DNA of 64,000 nucleotides, taken from the NCBI GenBank assembly GCA_963838495.1, contig CAWIRC010000001.1, positions 1,860,001 through 1,924,000 of the forward strand, written 5' to 3'. A program made the translations under genes and the position numbers. The DNA comes from JBEKIK01 sp963838495. Its GTDB lineage: Bacteria > Planctomycetota > Planctomycetia > Pirellulales > Thermoguttaceae. Shown here one piece after another: positions 18,916-26,281 of the stretch; the first letter of the stretch is position 1, and each line of letters starts with the position of its first letter. The notes beneath the pieces are model-generated. The model was not told the origin of the DNA. It worked only from the letters and a program-made list of their open reading frames with translations, and ran no database searches.

Positions 18916-19125
18916 TCCATACCCTCAATAATTGTTCGGAATTGTCTCGAACTAATTTATGTAATTGGCTTATTTCATGCCTGTTAAACTGTTTTGAAGC
19001 CTAACCGGACTTAACCAGAATTTGGCCTGGTTACCTTCTCGTTCAACATGCACATGGGCAGGTTCTTTACGATCACCCGCATAAAAAAAGAACCGATAAG
19101 GACCAATTTTCAATGCAGTCGGCAT
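18896..19125 (-). CDS. DUF4160 protein, interrupted by one frameshift
   Basis: Short gene with ATG at 19125. The first frame gives ALKIGPYRFFFYAGDRKEP and HVHVEREGNQAKFWLSPV, the DUF4160 signature. After a one-base loss around 18987-18996 the second frame continues with NRHEISQLHKLVRDNSEQLL and WNEYFNG, the family's C-terminus, stopping at 18896. The corrected length is 76 residues, normal for the family. It overlaps the start of the DUF2442 gene. Both parts are convincing; the break is probably a sequence error. Confidence 0.85.
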
Positions 19126-19210
19126 ATAAGACAATTATCAAATATGACACCATGTAAGATTGTATCTATTTTATTGTTTCAAAATTAGCGAAACAAGACT
19201 AATTTCTATT

Positions 19211-19771
19211 TTACAGATACTCGCTGAAAAGTTCTTTGCCCGGCCGGGGGATTACTATTTCGGAGACCAAGAGGCCGCGGCGGCGGGCTTCGTCGGCGGC
19301 GGCTTGCACGCCGGCGCGGACGTCGGCCACCGTGCCGGTCATCAGGCACAGGCCCTTGCCGCCCAGGGCCATGGCCACATGGATGCGGAAGAGCGTAATT
19401 CGCGCGGCCTTGGCCGCGGCGTCGGCGGCGGCCAGGACGCTCGTGCCGCTGAAGGTTTCCACCACGCCCAAGGCGCCCATCTGTTTCTGATCGAGCACCA
19501 CCGATTGCCCCAGGGCCGGAAACACCGACTCGTGCACGTTGGGCAGGATCAGGTGATCGATGATCGCCTCGCCCGAGATTTTCAAGCCCGCCTGGACCGC
19601 CGCCTCCACGTCGCTCACCGACCCGCCGATGACGATGATGTATTTGCCCGAGCAAATCGTCCGCGCGATGAGCAGATTGACCGAGGCCGCCTTGAGCATC
19701 TCGTCCTCGACCAGATAACCGATGCCGATGCTCGAAAGTTCAATAACGCCGACTGATGTGGGTGTTGCCAT
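19211..19771 (-). CDS. Tandem-domain BMC shell protein (BMC-T, PduT-like)
   Basis: Two BMC domains in one 186-residue chain: about 6-90 (SVGVIELSSIGIGYLVEDEM...) and about 98-180 (ALGVVETFSGTSVLAAADAA...). Such proteins form pseudohexameric trimers in microcompartment facets. Cys40, in ARTICSGKY, matches the pore cysteine that holds a 4Fe-4S cluster in PduT, so an electron-conducting shell protein is likely. It is downstream of the PduS-like gene in the same orientation (52-base gap), away from the main BMC operon. Confidence 0.9.
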   Translation of the reverse strand: MATPTSVGVIELSSIGIGYLVEDEMLKAASVNLLIARTICSGKYIIVIGGSVSDVEAAVQAGLKISGEAIIDHLILPNVHESVFPALGQSVVLDQKQMGALGVVETFSGTSVLAAADAAAKAARITLFRIHVAMALGGKGLCLMTGTVADVRAGVQAAADEARRRGLLVSEIVIPRPGKELFSEYL

Positions 19772-19786
19772 GTCTGTTGCAGCTTT

Positions 19787-19813
19787 CCCCCCGGCGTATT
19801 CACCGGGGGCTAA
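19787..19813. repeat. CCCCCGG-TTCA-CCGGGGG hairpin repeat
   Basis: Short dyad CCCCCCGGCGTATTCACCGG continuing to GGGCTAA in the PduS-PduT gap. The same unit is found at 45714, 47498 and 60071. Confidence 0.75.
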
Positions 19814-19823
19814 GTTAATAATT

Positions 19824-21151
19824 TTATCTTTCGATCCAAACCACGCCGTCGCTGATGGCCGTTACCACGCCGTCGATCGATGCGTGGACCGGTGCGCCTA
19901 GCGCGGGCTTGCCGTTTACGACCGGCGGTCGGCCCACCGCCTGCCCTTTTTTCACCCGCTCGCCTACGGAAACCACGCTCTCGCACGCCGCGCCGATGTG
20001 CTGTTTCAGTTTGATCCCGACTTTGCCAACGGCCGGAAAATTATCGACCAGCGGCCCCACGTTGCGGAACTGCCGTAGTCCGAGTTTGTTCATCAAGCGA
20101 ATCATGGGCGCCTTGCGATTGGCCATTTGCAACTCTGGCCGTTTTGGATTAAAGGGCGGATTTTCCCAGCGCCTTTTTTCCGCGGCCAGCCGTGCTTGTT
20201 TTGCGTGCAGACATTTTTCGGATCCAGGTCCTCGGGACAGGAATACAGGCTGCACAAGTTGCACTCGCAGCAAAACTGCGTGCCCACGACGTTGGCCTCG
20301 CCCACCCGGTTAAATCCCAGGCTGCGCATGGCCGCGTGGGGTTCGATGGGGTGGCCAAGCAGCCAGCGCGGGCAAAGTTCCGTGCAGAAACTGCACTGAT
20401 CGCAGGCGCTCTGCCCGATGCGGGCGACCTGCGGCCAGTCTTGCCGCCGGCGGCGAATCACCACGTGATTGTTGGGCAGGACGATCACTCCGCCGGTGGT
20501 CTTGTTGACCAGGGCCTGGTGATTTTCTTCCAGGTAGCCCATCATCACTCCGCCGACCATGTAGTTTGGATCGGGGATGGTCGGCCCGCCCGCAGCCGCC
20601 ACGCACTCTTCCAGGGTGACGCCGACAGGCACGCGGAGCGTAACCGGTTCGGCCACGGCCCCGGCAATGGAAAGAAATTTTTCGGTCACCGGCGTTTCGG
20701 CCGCGCGGGCGACGTTGAGCGCGGTTTCCACGTTCATCACGACTGCGCCCACGTGTAGGGGAATTCCGCCCGGCGGAATCACACGCCCAAGCACGTCAAA
20801 GACCAGAATGAATTCATCGCCCGCCGGATACGTGTCGCGGAGCGGGGCCACGTCCATATTTGCCGGCAGCTTGGATCGCATCAGTTCGATGACCTCGCCG
20901 TACTTCTCCTTGATGCCGACCGCGCCGCGAGTCGCGCCGACGAGTTTCATGCCGGCGTCCATGCCCTCGATCACCGCGTCGGCAAACTCGCGGAGAACCT
21001 CTTTATCCTTGTGCAGCAAAGGCTCGCACTCGGCGGCGTTCAGCAGCAGGGTGTCGGCCTTTCCGCTCAGTTTCACGTGCGTGGGAAAGCCCGCGCCTCC
21101 GGCGCCGACGACTCCCGCCTGGGCGATATCTTGAACCGTAATTTGGGTCAT
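19824..21151 (-). CDS. pduS: PduS-like Fe-S flavoprotein (RnfC/Nqo1-type), one frameshift
   Basis: Related to PduS, the microcompartment cobalamin reductase/NADH-dependent electron carrier. Domains: Nqo1/RnfC-type FMN/NADH region (about 1-130, VVGAGGAGFPTHVKL, LLNAAECEPLL), an SLBB region, two 4Fe-4S motifs (CDQCSFCTELCP, then CCECNLCSLYSCP), and a C-terminal barrel-sandwich hybrid (GERVKKGQAVGRPP, HASIDGVV). One base is missing around 20191-20197; restoring it joins NVCTQNK to ARLAAEKRRWENPP. The corrected length is 442, close to PduS. No cobalamin-dependent diol dehydratase is in the window, so a general redox role with the PduT-like shell protein is more likely than B12 reduction (inference). 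Confidence 0.87.
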
Positions 21152-21478
21152 CTTTAATTTGTTGCTTGTAACTTATATTGACTGGCGACAGTTTGCATAT
21201 TCTCAAACTTTCAATTATAGCTTGAATTTAAAATTTCCGCCCCCCGCCCGAAGAGGGTGAAGGTTTCCCTCTAATCATCGAATTCACAACATGTTATGTC
21301 GATTCCAAATAAAAAAAAGAACCTCCGAGGCTGCATTTGCGTAATAAAAGAAAACGGCATGTTTTAAACTTCATGGCATTAGCGGGATGCTTAAAGTCCA
21401 AACCGGCGCGTTGCGCGGCGGGCAAGCCGAACTAAATTCGGCGGCCCGTGTCTTGATTGCTGAAGAAAGGAGCCTTCA
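21152..21478. other. Intergenic region between divergent PduS-like and zinc-ribbon genes
   Basis: 327 bases with no gene. A partial CCCGAAGAGGGTGAAGG segment near 21245 resembles a decayed member of the CCCTCTCCC repeat family. The rest shows nothing I can name; promoters for both flanking genes are expected here. Confidence 0.4.
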
Positions 21479-21709
21479 ATGTCTCGAAAAGGCATATTCA
21501 TGCAAGAATGCCCGGTGTGCGGCAGGCCGCTGGAAATCCGCCGGGAATATCAAGGCGAGAAAGTCGCCTGCCCTCATTGCGGCGGTCGATTCACGGCCAT
21601 CGACTTGTTGCGCAATCCCCTGGACGTCTGGAATCAGAACAACAGCCTGCTCCACAGGGCCGACGAGTTGCTGGAAGAATGCGCCGCCGGCAGTTCCACA
21701 ATGAATTAA
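21479..21709 (+). CDS. Small zinc-ribbon protein
   Basis: 76-residue cytosolic protein of unknown function. Two CxxC knuckles (ECPVCGRPLEI and VACPHCGGRF) form a zinc ribbon, followed by a helical tail. A clear AAAGGAG lies 7 bases before the ATG at 21479, which supports it as a real gene; a second ATG seven codons in is possible. Its stop codon abuts the MITE-like element that begins at 21710. Confidence 0.75.
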   Translation: MSRKGIFMQECPVCGRPLEIRREYQGEKVACPHCGGRFTAIDLLRNPLDVWNQNNSLLHRADELLEECAAGSSTMN

Positions 21710-21843
21710 GAGCGTCTAACAAAATGACGTGTGCCACTGCTTGTTTGCAAGCAGTGCCGTTAAAAACAGCAAAAAAACACTGCTTGTGACCAAGCAGTGG
21801 CACACAAAATCCCGTTTCATTTCATTTTGTTAGAAGCTCTAAC
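21710..21843 (+). mobile_element. MITE-like inverted-repeat element, copy A
   Basis: About 133 bases with terminal inverted repeats AGCGTCTAACAAAATGA and TCATTTTGTTAGAAGCT (16 of 17 matching) and inner dyads around GTGCCACTGCTTG. A near-identical copy in reverse orientation lies at 45750-45880. There is no coding capacity. Its right end contains the stop codon of the gene at 21839-22264. Confidence 0.88.
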
Positions 21844-22264
21844 GAATCGAGCGGAAACTTTCAACGGGCGCCGACATTGTAACCGTGCTTCTGGCCTGTT
21901 TCGCGCTGATATGGAACCCGTAGCGGCCCAATTCCACAAGGCAGCATAGAATCGCAATAAACAATGCCGCCGCCGCTATGACCAACATTACGTTGAACGG
22001 ATCGGCAACGCTCAGCTTGTTTATCAATGCTTTTAATTTTGACGGCGCCGGCGCCTCCGCGCCCTCAGGGCCGGTCAATTCTTCCAGGGTGGGTAATTTT
22101 TCTTCCAGGGCAGGCTCGGGCTCTATCTTCGCCTCGGGCTGGAGTTCCTGCTCCGGCAGCGGTTGTTCGCCCGCTCCGTTGCCAATCGGCTCCAACGAGC
22201 CGGCTAAATCCTCGGACAAAGACAATTTTTCAAAATCGATTTTTTTATCTTCAGGTGATGACAC
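21839..22264 (-). CDS. Acidic single-pass membrane protein of unknown function
   Basis: 141 residues, starting with GTG at 22264 seven bases after GGAGG. The N-terminal 75 residues are Glu/Pro/Leu-rich and probably disordered. One membrane helix follows (about 92-112, NVMLVIAAAALFIAILCCLV), then a short basic C-terminal tail. The stop codon falls within the right terminal repeat of the adjacent MITE-like element, so the original C-terminus may have been altered by insertion. I do not recognise the family. Confidence 0.65.
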   Translation of the reverse strand: MSSPEDKKIDFEKLSLSEDLAGSLEPIGNGAGEQPLPEQELQPEAKIEPEPALEEKLPTLEELTGPEGAEAPAPSKLKALINKLSVADPFNVMLVIAAAALFIAILCCLVELGRYGFHISAKQARSTVTMSAPVESFRSIR

Positions 22265-22360
22265 AATCGCCTCCGGAATCTCGACTGATAAGATTCTTGT
22301 TCAGGCCCGCTTTCTCGGACAGACAACCTCTTTGGCCTCAATTTATCTTATCAATATTTA

Positions 22361-23399
22361 ATGGTCTTGTTGACTAATTCCACTCGAACAAAGGAAGTCC
22401 GAGGTGGGTGTATTTGTTAAGGATTTTAGATCTTAGTCGTGTTTCTGTTTTTTGATTTTGAATCAAACGGTTTTTCAAATGGTCGCCGAAGCAACATTTC
22501 ATTCGATACATGGCTGTTTCCGAAAGGCTGCGGCGATGGTAGCCGACTCGCTCTTTCCAGTGCCTGCGGCCGTGGCGGCGGATTTCTCGAATCGCCAAGT
22601 CCCGTGCCAGAGGACGGCCACGAGAATTTCCGTGTCGCGAAATCTTCGCGTTGCGTCGCGGCGGGATGATTGCCTTTATCCCGCGTTTTTTCAACGTTCT
22701 GTAAACCTTTCGTTGATCGTAAGCTCCGTCGCCATACAATTTTTCAACCGGCGAGTGGACTTGATCCAACAGGTTGTCCGTTTGGCCGGCGTCATCGCAA
22801 CTATTTTCCGTCATGGTTTCCGCCACGATCTCATGCGTATCCGGATTGATCGCCAAATGCAACTTTCGCCAGAAACGACGTTTCGTTTTGCCATGCTTAC
22901 GCATTTTCCATTCGCCTTCGCCGAAAACCTTAAGCCCGGTGCTGTCTACAACCACGTCGATCGGGCCGGTATGTTTTCTAACTTCCAGCAATATAGCCAT
23001 TTTCGCTGCTCGCTTGGCCAACGACGTATAATCCGGTATATCAATGATTACTTCCATCAGTTCGGCAAGCGATTTTCCCAATCCTTCCGTTTGGCGATAG
23101 GGCAATTGAAAAAGCTCTCGCAAAACGAGCATACACTCGATTGCCGTATCGCTGAAGACAAAAGGGTGTCCAACCTTGGGTTTCGCATTGTTGTGATGCC
23201 ATTTGTCAATCGTGTCCTCGTTAAACCAGAAGGTAATCGACCCCCGCTTAACGAGAGACTCGTTGTATTTTCTCCAATTTGTTATTTTATACGTACCTTT
23301 GCGTGTCCCGGCCATGTCGAAACTCCTTTCATGACGTTTGTGTTGTTAGGTTCCTCCTTGTTTTACGTACTGAACGCATGAATAGTTCGACAAGACCAT
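22361..23399. mobile_element. IS5-family insertion sequence with 5-bp target duplication
   Basis: A 1039-base element with terminal inverted repeats beginning ATGGTCTTGT at both ends (left 22361, right end read in reverse from 23399). It is flanked by direct repeats ATTTA at 22356-22360 and 23400-23404, a target-site duplication. One intact transposase gene fills it on the minus strand. Intact frame, ends and duplication suggest recent insertion. Confidence 0.88.
22374..23315 (-). CDS. IS5-family transposase (DDE)
   Basis: 313 residues. The N-terminal DUF4372-like/IS5 helix-turn-helix part (TNWRKYNESLVKRGSITFWF) is followed by the DDE catalytic core: VVVDSTGLKVFGEGEW (first Asp), KLYGDGAYDQRKVY (second Asp) and a C-terminal SLSETAMYRMK with the Glu. 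The pattern is that of IS5/IS903-type transposases (Pfam Transposase_11 type). The frame is intact and lies inside terminal repeats with a target duplication, so the element is potentially active. A basic KHGKTKRRFWRKLH stretch is typical of the group. Confidence 0.9.
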   Translation of the reverse strand: MAGTRKGTYKITNWRKYNESLVKRGSITFWFNEDTIDKWHHNNAKPKVGHPFVFSDTAIECMLVLRELFQLPYRQTEGLGKSLAELMEVIIDIPDYTSLAKRAAKMAILLEVRKHTGPIDVVVDSTGLKVFGEGEWKMRKHGKTKRRFWRKLHLAINPDTHEIVAETMTENSCDDAGQTDNLLDQVHSPVEKLYGDGAYDQRKVYRTLKKRGIKAIIPPRRNAKISRHGNSRGRPLARDLAIREIRRHGRRHWKERVGYHRRSLSETAMYRMKCCFGDHLKNRLIQNQKTETRLRSKILNKYTHLGLPLFEWN

Positions 23400-23404
23400 A
23401 TTTA

Positions 23405-23728
23405 ATTATAATTACTCAATTGAGCGACTGCGAGCAATTCATGGCGAAATACCCATAAATAACGCCCCCCATATTTATGGGTCCAAACTTCCCCTCTCCC
23501 TTTGGTAGAGGGGCTGGGGGGTGAGGGCATTCCTTGCACATCCGCTTGCTGGAAGGGCAATACGAACATGTTTGAGAAATGCCGGGCCGGCAGAACATCT
23601 TTTTCCACATACGTTTTGGCTGTAAACCATAAGCAGCCTTTGGCCTCCGCCCTTGAAATTAAGCGGCGAGTTTCACACAATGGGGACATTATCCAAACGG
23701 AATTTCTCTTAGGAAAAGCGGCCGCACA
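23405..23728. other. Intergenic region with a CCCTCTCCC-type repeat
   Basis: 324 bases between the IS target duplication and the hydrolase gene. A repeat unit (CCCCTCTCCCTTTGGTAGAG, continuing to a GTGAGGGC end) occupies 23489-23528; one arm base is changed relative to the other copies. No gene is seen in the rest. Confidence 0.6.
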
Positions 23729-24607
23729 ATGTCTCGACTCGATGATTGGCGCTCTTTGTATCCCTTCGATTCGCACGAGATTCGCCTGGGCGGCATGCGG
23801 TACCATTATCTGGACGAGGGCGCGGGCCCGGTGCTGCTTCTGGTCCACGGCAATCCCACCTGGTCGTTTATGTGGCGGGAAATCATCCTGGCGCTTAGGG
23901 GAAAATTCCGGCTCATTGCGCCCGATCACATCGGTTGCGGATTATCGGATAAACCCAGCCCGGCGCGGTATTCATATCGCCTGGCTCAGCGCGTGGCCGA
24001 CCTGGGGCAGTTGATCGAGCATTTAGATTTGCAGCATATCACCTTAGTGGCTCACGATTGGGGCGGGCCGATCGGCATGGGCGCGGCCGTGGCTGCGCCG
24101 GAGCGGTTCGAGCGCTTCGTATTGATGAACACCGCCGCGTTTCGGGCCGCAAGCTGTCCGTTTCGCATCCGGCTGTGCCATCTGCCCATTATCGGCCCAT
24201 TGGGCGTGCAAGGTTTGAATCTCTTTGCCAAGGCGGCCCTGGACCAGGCCGTGGCAAAACACGAACGCATGACCCCCGCCGTCCGCGCGGGAATGATCGC
24301 CCCTTACGACTCCTGGGCAAATCGGACCGCCGTGTACCGCTTCGTGTGCGACATCCCTTTGCGCTCCAGCCATCCCAGTTATCAAACGATTGTGGACATT
24401 GAAAAAGGCCTAGCCCAATTCGGCCGGCATCCGGTTTGTTTGATCTGGGGCATGAAGGACTGGTGTTTTTCTGCGGCGTTTTTAGAGCGTTTTTTGCAGT
24501 TTTTTCCCCAGGCCCAGGTCCATCGCCTGCCGGACGCCGCCCATTACGTCGTGGAAGACGCGCACGAACAAATCATCCCGATTTTGGAAAATTTTGTGCC
24601 GCATTAA
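23729..24607 (+). CDS. Haloalkane dehalogenase-like alpha/beta hydrolase, possibly OleB
   Basis: 292-residue alpha/beta hydrolase. HGNPTWSFMWR (oxyanion region) and LVAHDWGGPIG with Asp as the nucleophile place it in the haloalkane dehalogenase/OleB branch; the acid and His lie in LIWGMKDWCF and LPDAAHYVVEDAHEQ. The GMKDWCF and HYVVEDAHE strings are characteristic of OleB, the beta-lactone decarboxylase of long-chain olefin synthesis (family knowledge), but no oleA, oleC or oleD lies next to it. The ATG at 23729 has no strong ribosome-binding site. Confidence 0.82.
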   Translation: MSRLDDWRSLYPFDSHEIRLGGMRYHYLDEGAGPVLLLVHGNPTWSFMWREIILALRGKFRLIAPDHIGCGLSDKPSPARYSYRLAQRVADLGQLIEHLDLQHITLVAHDWGGPIGMGAAVAAPERFERFVLMNTAAFRAASCPFRIRLCHLPIIGPLGVQGLNLFAKAALDQAVAKHERMTPAVRAGMIAPYDSWANRTAVYRFVCDIPLRSSHPSYQTIVDIEKGLAQFGRHPVCLIWGMKDWCFSAAFLERFLQFFPQAQVHRLPDAAHYVVEDAHEQIIPILENFVPH

Positions 24608-24628
24608 TAGCCGCATTAATATAAGGAT

Positions 24629-24722
24629 CTCTAACAAAACCTCCCCTCTCTCTTTGGGAGAGGCACCCAAAGGGTACCCGGGGGTGAGGGCGTTTATACG
24701 TGGATATATGGTTTTGTTAGAG
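24629..24722. repeat. Composite element: CTCTAACAAAACC inverted repeats around a CCCTCTCCC unit
   Basis: Perfect 13-bp inverted repeats CTCTAACAAAACC (24629-24641) and GGTTTTGTTAGAG (24710-24722) enclose a CCCTCTC-TTTGGGAGAGG unit ending GGGTGAGGGCG. The CTAACAAAA core is shared with the ends of the MITE-like element at 21710, linking two repeat families. Confidence 0.8.
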
Positions 24723-24817
24723 CCCCTAAATATAATAAGTTTGATGAGTACTGGATTGAATGGGAAATTAAATTACCTGTTCTCAATCGCTAATCCCTAG
24801 TCCCTAATCCCTTTTTT

Positions 24818-25309
24818 ATGCCCGATTTCACCATTCGCGTTGCCGGCGACGACCTGGTTTTCAGCGCTTCGCATTTCATTACCTTTGAAGGCGGCGGCTG
24901 CGAAGCCTTGCACGGGCACGATTTTCACGTTGCGGCCGAGGCGCACGGACCGCTCAATCCCAGTCAGTACGTCGTCGATTTCGCCGTGCTGCGCGAGATC
25001 GTCAAAGGCATCCTCAAGGAATTGGACCACCGCGCGCTGATCCCGCAAAATCATCCCCGCATCCATTTGCGGACTATCGGCAACGAGTTGGAAGTGTCGC
25101 TTTGCGGCCGCCGCTGGGTGCTGCCCAAGGACGATTGCCTGCTTTTGCCCGTGGCCAACACCACCGGCGAAATGCTGGCCCAATATCTTGCCGCGCGGAT
25201 ATTCGAGCGTTTATCGGAGCGGAATATTTCCCTGCCCAAGGGAATCAAGGTGGAAGTCCGGGAAGGCGGCGGGTTTACGGCGATATTTCGTCACGGCGGC
25301 AACGAGTAA
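24818..25309 (+). CDS. 6-pyruvoyl-tetrahydropterin synthase/QueD family protein
   Basis: 163 residues of the PTPS/QueD fold. Zinc ligands are visible: the His of SASHFITFEGG and the two His of LHGHDFHV. ELDHRALIPQ supplies the catalytic Asp-His pair. C-terminal VEVREGGGFTA has a Glu at the pterin-binding position. The active-site Cys of QueD appears as the Cys of GGGCEALHGHD. The role is 6-carboxytetrahydropterin synthesis for queuosine or a related pterin step; no other que gene is adjacent. The start is ATG 24818 after a repeat of the AATCCCTA type. Confidence 0.88.
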   Translation: MPDFTIRVAGDDLVFSASHFITFEGGGCEALHGHDFHVAAEAHGPLNPSQYVVDFAVLREIVKGILKELDHRALIPQNHPRIHLRTIGNELEVSLCGRRWVLPKDDCLLLPVANTTGEMLAQYLAARIFERLSERNISLPKGIKVEVREGGGFTAIFRHGGNE

Positions 25310-25351
25310 TTTCTCTTGCTTGCCGGAGATCATGCGTTTAAACTACAATAT

Positions 25352-26097
25352 ATGTCCGAAGAAAAGATCCGCCGCAAAGTCGCTTTCGAGGCCGCCCGGC
25401 TGATATACACCCAGGAGGAAACCGGCTATTTTCAGGCCAAGCAAAAGGCCGCCCGGCGCTTCCGCGGGGTGGGAATCAACGCCGGCAAATTGCCCGGCGA
25501 CAGGGAAATACGCAATCAGATCCCGGCCGTGGTCGAAGCCGTGGAAGCCCTCAGGCAAGTCCGCGGGGGTGCTTCAAAAAAATCCGCCAAGAAGAAAAAA
25601 CCGCAGGACCCGCCGCCTGCGATCAAGCCGGACGACCGGTTCCGCATATATGAATTGTTGCTTTTGCCCTTGGAAAACATCAAGGAAGATCCGATAACGC
25701 ATCCCGAGGGCGAAGTGCTGTACCACAGTTTGCAGGTCTTCGAGTTGGCCCGGCAAGCCTTGCCCTACGACGAGGAATTTCTCTTGGCGTCATTGCTGCA
25801 CGACGTGGGCAAGGCCATCGACGCCCGCAACCATGTCGCCGCCGGCCTGGAAGCGCTCGACGGTTACATCACGCCCCGCACCGCCTGGATGATCGAACAT
25901 CATACCGATGCCCTGTCGCTCAGAAGCGGCACGCTGGGCGCGCGTTGCGCGGGCGATTGGAAGCCGGGGAAAGTTTCGACGAACTTATGCTCCTGGCCGA
26001 TTGCGACCGTCAAGGCCGCGGGGTGGGAGTTGATGCGCCCGACGTTCCCGAGGCCCTGGCCTACGTACGCGACCTGGCCGAAACCTGCGGCGAATAA
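25352..26097 (+). CDS. HD-domain protein, one frameshift
   Basis: Predicted metal-dependent phosphohydrolase. The N-terminal 85 residues are basic and resemble the UPF0/'nucleotidyltransferase-adjacent' segment (RRKVAFEAARLIYTQEETGY), with a Lys/Ser-rich linker. The HD core follows: HSLQVFELARQA, LLASLLHDVGKAID (HD pair), NHVAAG and HHTDAL. One base is missing around 25936-25946; with it restored the frame continues RGRLEAGESFDELMLLADCD and ends DLAETCGE. The corrected length is 248 residues. The natural substrate cannot be told. Confidence 0.8.
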
Positions 26098-26155
26098 CAC
26101 GTGCCTCGGTTGTTATAGGACGCCCTAGATTCTCCCTTTGGGAAGAACAAAAATT

Positions 26156-26280
26156 CTCTCCTCTCCCTTTGGGAGAGGGGCAGGGGGTGAGGGCATAGAT
26201 GAAAAAGACCAAAATAATAAATTGTATATCCAGGTAAACCACCCTCACCCTAACCCTCTCCCAAAGGGAGAGGGGACTTT
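26156..26280. repeat. Two opposed CCCTCTCCC repeats upstream of the TPR gene
   Basis: One unit at 26156-26196 (CTCTCCCTTTGGGAGAGGGG then CAGGGGGTGAGGGC) and a second, inverted, at 26241-26280 (CCCTCACCCTAACCCTCTCC then CAAAGGGAGAGGGGACTTT). The right one ends directly at the ATG of the next gene and contains the only good ribosome-binding sequence, GGGAGAGGGG. Confidence 0.85.
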
Positions 26281-26281
26281 C

